From: Elysia marginata
Lineage: Eukaryota > Mollusca > Gastropoda > Plakobranchidae
Length of the DNA stretch: 47,304 nucleotides
Assembly: GCA_019649035.1 (NCBI GenBank)
Contig: BMAT01007053.1
Span: 345,059-392,362 of the forward strand
Reading direction: 5' to 3'
The notes below the pieces were generated by a model, which worked only from the letters and a program-made list of their open reading frames with translations, searched no databases and had not been told where the DNA came from. Below are positions 47,001 through 47,304 of this stretch, piece after piece. A program made the translations under genes and the position numbers. How positions within the stretch are numbered: position 1 is the stretch's first letter; each line of letters opens with the position of its first letter.

Positions 47001-47141
47001 CTGTGTGTCAAGACTACGTAATTCATGAAGGTCACTGTTTTGGCTAATACCTTGTTACCTTGCGGCATCATCAGGATTGATGTTTGCTGCTGCACAAGAA
47101 GACTTCGCAATCCCTCTCCATATAACTCTGTCCTGACTTTT
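4379..47141 (-). CDS. BIRC6: BIRC6 (BRUCE/Apollon), giant IAP and E2/E3 ubiquitin ligase, 5'-partial, 51 visible exons
   Basis: BIRC6 binds and ubiquitinates pro-apoptotic proteins (caspases, HtrA2, SMAC) and autophagy factors such as LC3, and acts as an antiparallel dimer on Golgi and vesicle membranes (family knowledge). The sequence shows a spliced reading frame of about 11 kb on the minus strand, from an acceptor at 47142 to a TGA at 4379-4381. Diagnostic stretches in order are [156 protein letters not shown] and [20 protein letters not shown]. Exon order and spacing follow vertebrate BIRC6. The WD40 and BIR part, start codon and promoter lie beyond the right edge. Phases fit at all junctions except exon 20/21. 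The divergent sequence and the long acidic tail are the main departures from the vertebrate protein. Confidence 0.97.
5406..5540 (-). CDS. BIRC6: BIRC6 visible exon 50: end of UBC domain
   Basis: 45 codons, phase 0 to 0. Encodes [36 protein letters not shown] and NLLLK. It joins FKE of the previous exon to give FKEIIH, matching FKEVIH in vertebrates. Confidence 0.97.
5689..5876 (-). other. Unassigned open block with splice signals inside the UBC intron
   Basis: 188 bases with acceptor ATACAG at the high end and donor AAA/GTAAAT at the low end, open for 62 codons in one frame ([19 protein letters not shown], then [16 protein letters not shown] and [14 protein letters not shown]). It ends in phase 0, fitting exon 50, but needs one left-over base upstream whereas exon 49 leaves none. 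If spliced from exon 49 it would read 13 codons and stop. I do not recognise the peptide. It may be a poison exon, an alternative exon, or chance. Confidence 0.4.
5908..5989. repeat. 41-bp tandem duplication
   Basis: Units 5908-5948 and 5949-5989 start GTAAACATAGCA(G/A)TTTGTGT and differ at two positions. It lies upstream, in transcript terms, of the unassigned block at 5689-5876. Confidence 0.93.
6149..6337 (-). CDS. BIRC6: BIRC6 visible exon 49: UBC domain
   Basis: 63 codons, phase 0 to 0. Encodes [40 protein letters not shown] and [20 protein letters not shown], ending FKE. Nearly identical to vertebrates. Donor GAG/GTAAGC. Confidence 0.97.
6611..6688 (-). CDS. BIRC6: BIRC6 visible exon 48: UBC active-site exon
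   Basis: 26 codons encoding [17 protein letters not shown] and NAQTSSFLQ. The second codon (plus-strand 6683-6685) is the catalytic Cys that carries the ubiquitin thioester, so the enzyme looks competent. Acceptor TTCTAACAG, donor CAG/GTAAGT. Confidence 0.98.
6886..7047 (-). CDS. BIRC6: BIRC6 visible exon 47: UBC domain core
   Basis: 54 codons, phase 0 to 0. Encodes [40 protein letters not shown] and [14 protein letters not shown]. The FNPNLY replaces the HPN motif of canonical E2 enzymes, as in other BIRC6 proteins. Confidence 0.98.
7376..7695 (-). CDS. BIRC6: BIRC6 visible exon 46: start of UBC region
   Basis: Encodes [56 protein letters not shown] and [31 protein letters not shown] and [11 protein letters not shown] open the UBC fold. 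Donor ATGAAG/GTTTGT. Confidence 0.97.
8492..8622 (-). CDS. BIRC6: BIRC6 visible exon 45
   Basis: Encodes [20 protein letters not shown] and [20 protein letters not shown], ending EMN. EGL(A/T)LL(V/I)PDIQ.TA is the linker just before the UBC region. Acceptor TTTTGCAG, donor AATG/GTGAGT. Confidence 0.95.
8890..9300 (+). mobile_element. Dead 3' fragment of a non-LTR retrotransposon (LINE) ORF2
   Basis: In plus frame from 8898, [20 protein letters not shown] followed by [13 protein letters not shown] is the typical VEQV..FKYLG region near the C-terminus of LINE reverse transcriptases. After a frameshift near 9058 comes [32 protein letters not shown], then after a stop [20 protein letters not shown], the usual end of CR1/L2/RTE-like ORF2. 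Several stops and an apparent internal deletion show it is inactive. It lies antisense in a BIRC6 intron. Clade not determined. Confidence 0.8.
9635..10179 (-). CDS. BIRC6: BIRC6 visible exon 44
   Basis: 545 bases. Begins [11 protein letters not shown], then a Ser/Thr/Pro-rich linker, then [60 protein letters not shown] and [16 protein letters not shown]. The [21 protein letters not shown] block is diagnostic. A minus-strand ATG inside the exon is not a start. Confidence 0.97.
10481..10675 (-). CDS. BIRC6: BIRC6 visible exon 43
   Basis: 65 codons, phase 0 to 0. A variable Ser/Gln start, then [20 protein letters not shown] and [30 protein letters not shown] is invariant in BIRC6. Confidence 0.97.
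11162..11376 (-). CDS. BIRC6: BIRC6 visible exon 42
   Basis: Encodes [40 protein letters not shown] and [19 protein letters not shown], ending SFQHE. Highly conserved helical block before the YWAKGTGFG segment. The intron upstream carries the nested SINEs. Confidence 0.97.
11695..11983 (-). mobile_element. tRNA-derived SINE with 13-bp target duplication
   Basis: Minus-strand head at 11983 begins CCGTCTCTGTGGCCTAGCGG, with A box TGGCCTAGCGG and B box GGTTCGATCCC. The 3' end at 11695 is an A-rich tail with CCAAAA repeats. TTAAGTACTGAGT occurs at 11682-11694 and 11984-11996, a perfect target-site duplication. The element is the younger of a nested pair. Confidence 0.88.
11997..12100 (-). mobile_element. 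Head of an older tRNA-derived SINE, interrupted by the younger one
   Basis: On the minus strand from 12100, GGTGAGCAGTGGCTTTATCA contains a degraded A box and GGTTCGTCCCC a degraded B box. Its body runs to the target site at 11996 and probably continues beyond the insertion below 11682. Not a functional tRNA gene. Confidence 0.6.
12457..12667 (-). CDS. BIRC6: BIRC6 visible exon 41
   Basis: Encodes [13 protein letters not shown], then [40 protein letters not shown] and DDGDG. Almost residue for residue the vertebrate [18 protein letters not shown] block. Donor GGAG/GTGAAC. Confidence 0.97.
13057..13224 (-). CDS. BIRC6: BIRC6 visible exon 40
   Basis: 56 codons, phase 0 to 0. Encodes [32 protein letters not shown] and [18 protein letters not shown](I/L)AE.LP.L(Y/F)PE is a BIRC6 signature. 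The ATG is internal, following acceptor CTCCAAG. Confidence 0.95.
13225..14029. other. Intron 39/40, no gene seen upstream of the LINE tail
   Basis: About 0.8 kb of AT-rich intron. A LINE tail relic follows at 14030. Nothing else recognised. Confidence 0.6.
14030..14150 (-). mobile_element. LINE 3' tail relic
   Basis: On the minus strand the sequence reads AAGTTTCCTATCGGATGAAT then AAAATGTATCTTATCTTATC, the stereotyped 3' end of CR1/L2-type LINEs with a (TATCT)n tail. The 5' limit is not visible. Confidence 0.55.
14206..14276 (-). CDS. BIRC6: BIRC6 visible exon 39, short
   Basis: 71 bases encoding [20 protein letters not shown] and ALK. Acceptor TATTCCAG, donor AAAG/GTGAAT. Phases fit both neighbours. 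The vertebrate protein has a longer acidic stretch here. Confidence 0.87.
14506..14637 (-). CDS. BIRC6: BIRC6 visible exon 38: ubiquitin-like domain
   Basis: Encodes [20 protein letters not shown] and [19 protein letters not shown]. It aligns in place with the LPAEMTLAQLLTLLYD...LPQGY.SIDLTVKLGS ubiquitin-like domain of vertebrate BIRC6, an intramolecular module in published structures. Confidence 0.9.
15145..15339 (-). CDS. BIRC6: BIRC6 visible exon 37: linker into ubiquitin-like domain
   Basis: Encodes [20 protein letters not shown], the PPRPP(S/T)RRGR motif shared with vertebrate BIRC6, then a linker and the first strands of the ubiquitin-like domain ([13 protein letters not shown]). Acceptor CCTCCAG, donor CCTG/GTAAGT. 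Confidence 0.93.
15804..15935 (-). CDS. BIRC6: BIRC6 visible exon 36: charged linker
   Basis: Encodes [19 protein letters not shown] and [14 protein letters not shown]. Lys/Asp/Glu-rich like the corresponding vertebrate linker (SDTPS...KDDKEKK). The predicted protein is disordered here, possibly with a short helix DIMDFLSRL. Confidence 0.9.
16497..16769 (-). CDS. BIRC6: BIRC6 visible exon 35
   Basis: Encodes [53 protein letters not shown] and SEVISKVA. Matches ISGFIRRLFLQLMLEDEKVT and the HPMYG.G region of vertebrates. Confidence 0.95.
17220..17364 (-). CDS. BIRC6: BIRC6 visible exon 34
   Basis: Encodes [40 protein letters not shown] and KDQGTSKT. Shadowed on the plus strand by an unrelated open frame. 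Acceptor CTCTTTTTAG/TTT gives phase 0; donor ACAG/GTACCA. Confidence 0.92.
17832..18025 (-). CDS. BIRC6: BIRC6 visible exon 33
   Basis: Encodes [40 protein letters not shown] and a Pro/Asn turn ending EGPG. The (V)APILRFLTE...KDWLG.....LW..LL.LLC pattern of BIRC6 is clear. Confidence 0.95.
18395..18635 (-). CDS. BIRC6: BIRC6 visible exon 32
   Basis: Encodes [40 protein letters not shown] and [12 protein letters not shown], ending NGIFS. Helical repeat; corresponds to the AIKQLLDSGLPSLL block. Donor TCAG/GTAATT. Confidence 0.93.
18937..19246 (-). CDS. BIRC6: BIRC6 visible exon 31, with twin TDDSK motifs
   Basis: Encodes [39 protein letters not shown] and MGIVGPDG, then a linker holding GMTDDSKEA and, 19 residues on, DGMTDDSKE. 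Two TDDSK copies in the same place are also found in vertebrate BIRC6, so the pair is probably a conserved short linear motif. Confidence 0.94.
19516..19758 (-). CDS. BIRC6: BIRC6 visible exon 30
   Basis: Encodes [14 protein letters not shown], a Ser-rich linker, then [20 protein letters not shown] and [22 protein letters not shown] is a strong BIRC6 signature. Confidence 0.95.
19759..20691. other. Intron 29/30, no gene seen
   Basis: About 0.9 kb of AT-rich intron with an A-tract near 20420. Nothing recognised. Confidence 0.6.
20692..20797 (-). CDS. BIRC6: BIRC6 visible exon 29
   Basis: Encodes [20 protein letters not shown] and [15 protein letters not shown]. The IDILYQLGTTQDPGT-like motif of vertebrates is recognisable. 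No long ATG frame; called from acceptor TTTGTAG, donor ACG/GTAATT and matching phases. Confidence 0.92.
21300..21346 (+). mobile_element. LINE 3' tail relic
   Basis: CTCTGCCCTAATAAAGTTAT followed by an (ATTGA)n/(GAATT)n tail resembles the terminal sequence of many invertebrate non-LTR elements. Very short; the call rests on that tail pattern only. Confidence 0.45.
21416..21672 (-). CDS. BIRC6: BIRC6 visible exon 28
   Basis: Encodes [38 protein letters not shown] and [18 protein letters not shown]. Corresponds to the IGWLRLLHHCL...H.PNIE.VLVKIGL block. Donor TATG/GTATGT. Confidence 0.95.
22394..22658 (-). CDS. BIRC6: BIRC6 visible exon 27: beta-sandwich module, part 2
   Basis: Encodes [33 protein letters not shown] and [20 protein letters not shown], ending GFCRS. 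It completes the sandwich started in the previous exon. Acceptor TTTCATGCAG, donor CAAG/GTAAGA. Confidence 0.95.
22659..24021. other. Intron 26/27, no gene seen
   Basis: About 1.4 kb. Minus-strand open frames at 23267-23642 have no protein-like composition or splice support that I can see. No repeat recognised. Confidence 0.55.
24022..24219 (-). CDS. BIRC6: BIRC6 visible exon 26: beta-sandwich module, part 1
   Basis: Encodes [17 protein letters not shown], then [48 protein letters not shown] is nearly invariant in BIRC6. The acceptor TTTGTCAG/GTACC is the only one in phase; the nearer CAGs at 24201-24206 are not. Confidence 0.94.
24592..24771 (-). CDS. BIRC6: BIRC6 visible exon 25
   Basis: Encodes [20 protein letters not shown] and [15 protein letters not shown], then a charged turn ending SFAQLG. 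Matches the VQLICNN.V...VSTIMKFL block and the FAPLGTI lead into the next exon. Donor TTAG/GTATAT. Confidence 0.94.
24772..25563. other. Intron 24/25, no gene seen
   Basis: About 0.8 kb of AT-rich intron between exons 24 and 25. Nothing recognised apart from the 35-bp duplication at its low-coordinate end (25564-25620), listed separately. Confidence 0.55.
25564..25620. repeat. 35-bp tandem duplication next to the exon 24 donor
   Basis: TCTAGAAACATACCACTAAT starts at 25564 and again at 25599. The copies diverge at the splice donor: one carries the used GTGCGT, the other a broken counterpart. Confidence 0.9.
25625..26286 (-). CDS. BIRC6: BIRC6 visible exon 24 (largest)
   Basis: 662 bases. Starts LISAPMHSM, then a long low-complexity polar linker (Gly, Arg, Gln, Asp/Glu rich), then solenoid helices: [35 protein letters not shown] and [16 protein letters not shown], ending FIELG. 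The linker is probably disordered. A 35-bp duplication lies immediately past its donor (25564-25620). Confidence 0.95.
26287..27825. other. Intron 23/24, no gene seen
   Basis: About 1.5 kb of AT-rich intron. It contains the 27-bp duplication and a short (GT)n run near 27408-27420. No coding block or recognisable element. Confidence 0.6.
26952..27005. repeat. 27-bp tandem duplication
   Basis: CTATAAGAGTCTTAAATTTT occurs at 26952 and 26979 with a shared AT-rich remainder. Confidence 0.9.
27826..27980 (-). CDS. BIRC6: BIRC6 visible exon 23
   Basis: Encodes [34 protein letters not shown] and [15 protein letters not shown]. The CFGGL...RDQLMF..L.LVN pattern is a BIRC6 block. Acceptor TTGTTAG, donor ACAA/GTAAGT leaves two bases. 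Confidence 0.93.
28135..28160. repeat. (CAA)n microsatellite
   Basis: About eight CAA/ACA units followed by an A-rich stretch in the intron between exons 22 and 23. Confidence 0.95.
28320..28479 (-). CDS. BIRC6: BIRC6 visible exon 22
   Basis: Encodes [40 protein letters not shown] and [19 protein letters not shown].(L/F)LE matches the vertebrate GPLDAQVKLLE block. Donor CAG/GTGAAG. Confidence 0.94.
28536..28587 (-). CDS. BIRC6: BIRC6 visible exon 21, short (5' boundary uncertain)
   Basis: A 52-base candidate encoding [17 protein letters not shown], with a good acceptor (CTGTTAATTTAG) and donor ACG/GTTTTA. Its 3' phase fits the next exon exactly. Its 5' phase needs one left-over base, which exon 20 with a GT donor does not supply. 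A shorter version starting at CAG CAT GTG would be in phase but has a poor acceptor. Confidence 0.55.
28800..29024 (-). CDS. BIRC6: BIRC6 visible exon 20 (3' boundary uncertain)
   Basis: Encodes [60 protein letters not shown] and ENGS. The only GT near the end is CTCA/GTTAGC, which ends in phase 0 and conflicts with the next exon. A GC donor five bases earlier (ACG/GCTCAG) would fix the phase but is weak. Confidence 0.85.
29195..29711. repeat. 32-bp minisatellite containing a 404-base assembly gap
   Basis: Units starting CTAGAATGAGATTTGAACAG lie at 29223, 29255 and 29673, with a diverged unit at 29195 and an end unit at 29705. The spacing is 32 bases on the right. N bases fill 29269-29672, so the gap sits inside the array and its true length is unknown. 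Confidence 0.9.
29269..29672. other. Assembly gap (N)
   Basis: 404 undetermined bases in the intron between exons 19 and 20. The flanking exons join in phase and match contiguous vertebrate sequence, so a missing exon is unlikely. The open frame reported across the N run is an artefact. Confidence 0.98.
30226..30444 (-). CDS. BIRC6: BIRC6 visible exon 19
   Basis: 73 codons, phase 0 to 0. Encodes [47 protein letters not shown] and a Gly/Ser tail ending QLYQ. Donor CAG/GTACTG. It joins directly to VGPAAVK of the next exon, so the N gap in the intron need not hide an exon. Confidence 0.95.
30839..31084 (-). CDS. BIRC6: BIRC6 visible exon 18
   Basis: 82 codons, phase 0 to 0. Encodes [20 protein letters not shown] and [16 protein letters not shown], then [18 protein letters not shown].(L/V)LQLWLTL is typical of BIRC6. 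Confidence 0.95.
31301..31336. repeat. 19-bp tandem duplication
   Basis: AAAAAATTAGGCTATCTTT at 31301 is repeated with one change from 31320. It lies just downstream of the exon 17 donor in transcript terms. Confidence 0.85.
31359..31499 (-). CDS. BIRC6: BIRC6 visible exon 17
   Basis: 47 codons, phase 0 to 0. Encodes [20 protein letters not shown], a Pro-rich turn, then [16 protein letters not shown]. Too short to have its own long frame; called from acceptor TTTCAG and donor GAA/GTTAGT with matching phases. Confidence 0.86.
31725..31881 (-). CDS. BIRC6: BIRC6 visible exon 16
   Basis: Encodes [17 protein letters not shown] and [20 protein letters not shown]. The ALDARLE.GLE motif is a clear BIRC6 signature and re-anchors the alignment after the divergent insert. 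Donor AAG/GTGAGA lies beside a pyrimidine-rich tract on the plus strand. Confidence 0.94.
32014..32052. repeat. (ATT)n microsatellite
   Basis: About 13 uninterrupted TTA/ATT units. Confidence 0.97.
32405..32975. repeat. Minisatellite of about 29-30 bp, split by a SINE
   Basis: Units of the form GTCTTGCACACAATTGTAAC plus AGATTTAA run from about 32405 to 32575 and resume at 32924-32975 after the SINE. The minus-strand open frame here (repeated KSVTIVCK) is a product of the repeat. Confidence 0.9.
32604..32923 (+). mobile_element. tRNA-derived SINE inserted in a minisatellite
   Basis: The head has A box TGGTGTAGTGG and B box GGTTCGAGTCC, spaced as in a tRNA. The body ends AAGCGCTTAGAGCACATTAG and GATAAGCGCTATATAAA, a tail type seen in many animal SINEs and L2/CR1-related elements, followed by a short T-rich end. 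A second copy of its first bases lies at 32574-32591. Antisense to BIRC6. Confidence 0.85.
33241..33553 (-). CDS. BIRC6: BIRC6 visible exon 15: divergent insert, part 2
   Basis: Encodes [56 protein letters not shown] and a Ser-rich tail ending KIAHSK. Donor CAAA/GTATGT. I do not recognise a counterpart in the vertebrate protein at this place. Confidence 0.88.
34074..34286 (-). CDS. BIRC6: BIRC6 visible exon 14: divergent insert, part 1
   Basis: Encodes an acidic stretch ([20 protein letters not shown]) then [20 protein letters not shown] and FVKR. The position matches the acidic segment after LQDIL in vertebrates, but I see no sequence correspondence. Phases are consistent on both sides, so it is a real exon. 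Confidence 0.88.
34355..34412 (-). ncRNA. Intronic hairpin with miRNA-precursor-like geometry (candidate only)
   Basis: Arms 34355-34374 and 34393-34412 are complementary over 20 bases: on the minus strand GACAATCAAAGTGCAGTATC pairs with GATACTGCGCTTTGATTGTC, with one G-U pair and an 18-base loop. On the plus strand the same position would be a C-A mismatch, so the fold suits the gene's own transcript. Imperfect pairing (GTAT/ATAC) continues outward. It could equally be a short palindromic MITE. No known miRNA recognised. Confidence 0.35.
34477..34545. mobile_element. Short SINE/LINE tail relic
   Basis: ACTTGTATAGTGCCAAATGT and AAAGCTCTAGGCGCTATACA resemble the AGCGCTATATAA-type 3' region of animal SINEs and L2-like elements. 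Too short and diverged to classify. Confidence 0.4.
35056..35239 (-). CDS. BIRC6: BIRC6 visible exon 13
   Basis: Encodes [39 protein letters not shown] and [20 protein letters not shown]. Acceptor CCACACAG, donor GAAG/GTAAGT. Matches the WGGAW...LQDIL block of the vertebrate protein. Confidence 0.95.
35915..36127 (-). CDS. BIRC6: BIRC6 visible exon 12
   Basis: 71 codons, phase 0 to 0. A short acidic linker ([12 protein letters not shown]), then [20 protein letters not shown] and [14 protein letters not shown], one of the best conserved BIRC6 blocks. Confidence 0.95.
36128..37160. other. Intron 11/12, no gene seen
   Basis: About 1 kb of AT-rich intron with only homopolymer tracts. No repeat unit, hairpin or coding block recognised. 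Confidence 0.6.
37161..37357 (-). CDS. BIRC6: BIRC6 visible exon 11
   Basis: Encodes [40 protein letters not shown] and a basic stretch ending NSMNSK. It corresponds to the NGNQWSFI... and basic coiled-coil region of the vertebrate protein. Acceptor GTTTGTAG, donor AAG/GTGAAA. Confidence 0.92.
37615..37737 (-). CDS. BIRC6: BIRC6 visible exon 10
   Basis: Encodes [19 protein letters not shown], then a Ser-rich and charged linker ending KNIKRDKE. It has no long ATG-started frame; I called it from acceptor AATAG, donor AAAG/GTACTT and matching phases on both sides. Confidence 0.88.
37892..38028 (-). CDS. BIRC6: BIRC6 visible exon 9
   Basis: Continues as [19 protein letters not shown] and [16 protein letters not shown]. 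The first base completes the Arg of FPQDR from the previous exon. Donor GCAA/GTATGA. Confidence 0.93.
38029..38838. other. Intron 8/9, no gene seen
   Basis: About 0.8 kb of AT-rich intron. Nothing recognised apart from short A/T runs. Confidence 0.6.
38839..39137 (-). CDS. BIRC6: BIRC6 visible exon 8
   Basis: Encodes [40 protein letters not shown], then [14 protein letters not shown] and QVFPQDR. This is an armadillo-like helical region strongly typical of BIRC6. Ends with two bases (AG) at donor GTAGGG. Confidence 0.95.
39479..39613 (-). CDS. BIRC6: BIRC6 visible exon 7
   Basis: 45 codons, phase 0 to 0. Encodes [20 protein letters not shown] and a tail ending SLDHLLDQ, helical solenoid. 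Matches the vertebrate block of the same spacing. Confidence 0.94.
39776..40051. mobile_element. Inverted-repeat (MITE or foldback) element
   Basis: Perfect 18-bp arms: GAAGTTTGATTGAAATTT at 39780-39797 and its reverse complement at 40030-40047. A second matched pair, TATTTATACAC (39819-39829) and GTGTATGAATA (39998-40008), lies exactly 22 bases inside each arm, giving inverted repeats of at least 50 bp. No coding capacity. Ends and target duplication not defined. Confidence 0.6.
41533..41982 (-). CDS. BIRC6: BIRC6 visible exon 6
   Basis: 150 codons, phase 0 to 0. Completes the beta-sandwich module ([27 protein letters not shown]), then a Ser/Asn-rich linker, then helices with [21 protein letters not shown] chose the acceptor TTTATAG/ATC because it alone matches the upstream phase and the conserved VGRY. 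Confidence 0.93.
41983..43072. other. Intron 5/6, no gene seen
   Basis: About 1.1 kb. The plus-strand open frame at 42685-42882 has no recognisable protein and I treat it as chance. Confidence 0.6.
43073..43287 (-). CDS. BIRC6: BIRC6 visible exon 5: beta-sandwich module
   Basis: Encodes [40 protein letters not shown] and PAPVCRYLK. The alternating hydrophobic pattern and LTDV/SIDVW motifs correspond to the discoidin- or carbohydrate-binding-like sandwich that precedes the GRY block in vertebrate BIRC6. Acceptor is a T-tract plus AG, donor AAG/GTAAGT. Confidence 0.94.
43684..43941. mobile_element. 258-bp MITE-like element with 28-bp inverted repeats
   Basis: Left end 43684-43711 contains TATATTGTCAAGCCTCTACC; the reverse of 43914-43941 reads TATATCGTCAAGCCTCTACC, and the repeats continue to a shared TGGC with two mismatches in 28. 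No coding capacity. The exact ends and target duplication are unclear because the flanks are AT-rich. Confidence 0.7.
44130..44525. repeat. Purine-rich diverged tandem repeat beside exon 4
   Basis: The plus strand is strongly A/G-rich (the transcript strand C/T-rich). A motif like GCAGGAACGTCAAGGA recurs near 44170, 44290, 44381 and 44484, spaced 91-120 bases, with GAGAGA runs between. It lies just past the exon 4 donor. Confidence 0.7.
44580..44817 (-). CDS. BIRC6: BIRC6 visible exon 4
   Basis: Begins [10 protein letters not shown] after acceptor TTTCACAG, continues through a Lys/Ser/Gln-rich disordered part, and ends in [13 protein letters not shown], which leads into the beta-sandwich module of the next exon. 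One base is left at the donor TCAG/GTCAGT. Confidence 0.92.
45264..45521 (-). CDS. BIRC6: BIRC6 visible exon 3
   Basis: 86 codons, phase 0 to 0. Encodes [20 protein letters not shown], a recognisable BIRC6 block, then a Thr/Ser-rich stretch ending ANAKVVTPM. Donor ATG/GTAAGA is strong. Confidence 0.92.
46017..46227 (-). CDS. BIRC6: BIRC6 visible exon 2
   Basis: Encodes [16 protein letters not shown] followed by a Ser/Gly/Asn-rich linker ending near [11 protein letters not shown]. Acceptor CAATAG, donor CAG/GTAATA. It starts with one split-codon base and ends in phase 0. A longer ATG-started frame overlaps it but does not fit the phases. Confidence 0.88.
46228..47058. other. Intron 1/2 with TCTAGA-rich palindromic patch
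   Basis: 46785-46930 is rich in ATCTAGAT words, including a 22-bp perfect palindrome at 46791-46812 centred on TTTTAAAA. A block at 46600-46645 resembles 45840-45882 in the neighbouring intron (shared CATGTGGTAG). No gene seen. Confidence 0.6.
47059..47141 (-). CDS. BIRC6: BIRC6 visible exon 1 (most upstream)
   Basis: Encodes a block containing [12 protein letters not shown] and NINPDDAA. It starts in phase 0 after acceptor CGCAG and ends AG before GTAACA, leaving two bases that join the G of the next exon to make Arg. It is flanked by a 16-bp direct repeat (47035-47050 and 47161-47176). Confidence 0.85.
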
Positions 47142-47304
47142 CTGCGATATGCGATATGCTCTGTTTTGGCTAATACTGGTCATTTATTATCTATGGTTAA
47201 GTATTATTAAATAAAACCTATTAAAAATTGGTAACTTCTGTTTGTTATTTTTTAACTGAAATTCAAATATTGGAATGTGAAACTGAAACTGATTTGGCCT
47301 AGAT

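Noticed and set aside
1-47304. Bacterial-type systems (CRISPR, operons, phage, toxin-antitoxin)
   Set aside because: The window is a single intron-rich animal gene; no such structures are present.

Overview
The window is almost entirely one large animal gene read on the minus strand: the 3' three quarters of BIRC6 (BRUCE/Apollon), the giant membrane-associated inhibitor-of-apoptosis protein that is also an E2/E3 ubiquitin ligase. I could place 51 coding exons (about 11 kb, roughly 3,660 codons) between 47141 and the stop codon at 4379-4381. Splice signals (AG before, GT after, on the minus strand) and intron phases agree at every junction except one (exon 20 to exon 21). In exon order the encoded protein follows vertebrate BIRC6 as I know it: helical solenoid, beta-sandwich modules, ubiquitin-like domain, linker and C-terminal UBC domain with its active-site cysteine. 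The N-terminal part (WD40-like propeller and BIR domain) and the start codon lie beyond base 47304.

Organism: a metazoan with an AT-rich genome, introns of about 0.1-1.9 kb, tRNA-derived SINEs, non-LTR retrotransposon tails and MITE-like elements. Protein sequence and repeat style suggest a lophotrochozoan, most likely a gastropod mollusc. This is an inference from family knowledge, not a search result.

Layout: 1-4378 is the 3' flank and probable 3' UTR, with a 30-bp x3 repeat and a 172-bp MITE with TA duplications. 4379-10675 holds the acidic C-terminal tail, the UBC domain and the linker. 11162-16769 holds helical repeats and the ubiquitin-like domain. 17220-31881 is solenoid plus a beta-sandwich module, with a 404-base N gap inside an intronic minisatellite at 29269-29672. 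33241-47141 is more solenoid, a lineage-divergent insert, a second beta-sandwich module and the most upstream visible exons. Introns carry a nested SINE pair (11695-12100), a SINE inside a minisatellite (32604-32923), a dead LINE fragment (about 8890-9300), LINE tails, inverted-repeat elements (39776-40051, 43684-43941) and many 19-41-bp tandem duplications.

I see no second protein gene on either strand, no CRISPR, and no canonical tRNA or rRNA gene. The points most worth checking are an unexplained spliced-looking open block inside the UBC region (5689-5876), a miRNA-precursor-like intronic hairpin (34355-34412), the phase conflict at 28536-28800, and the mollusc-type C-terminal tail and mid-protein insert. 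No clear novel system is evident.
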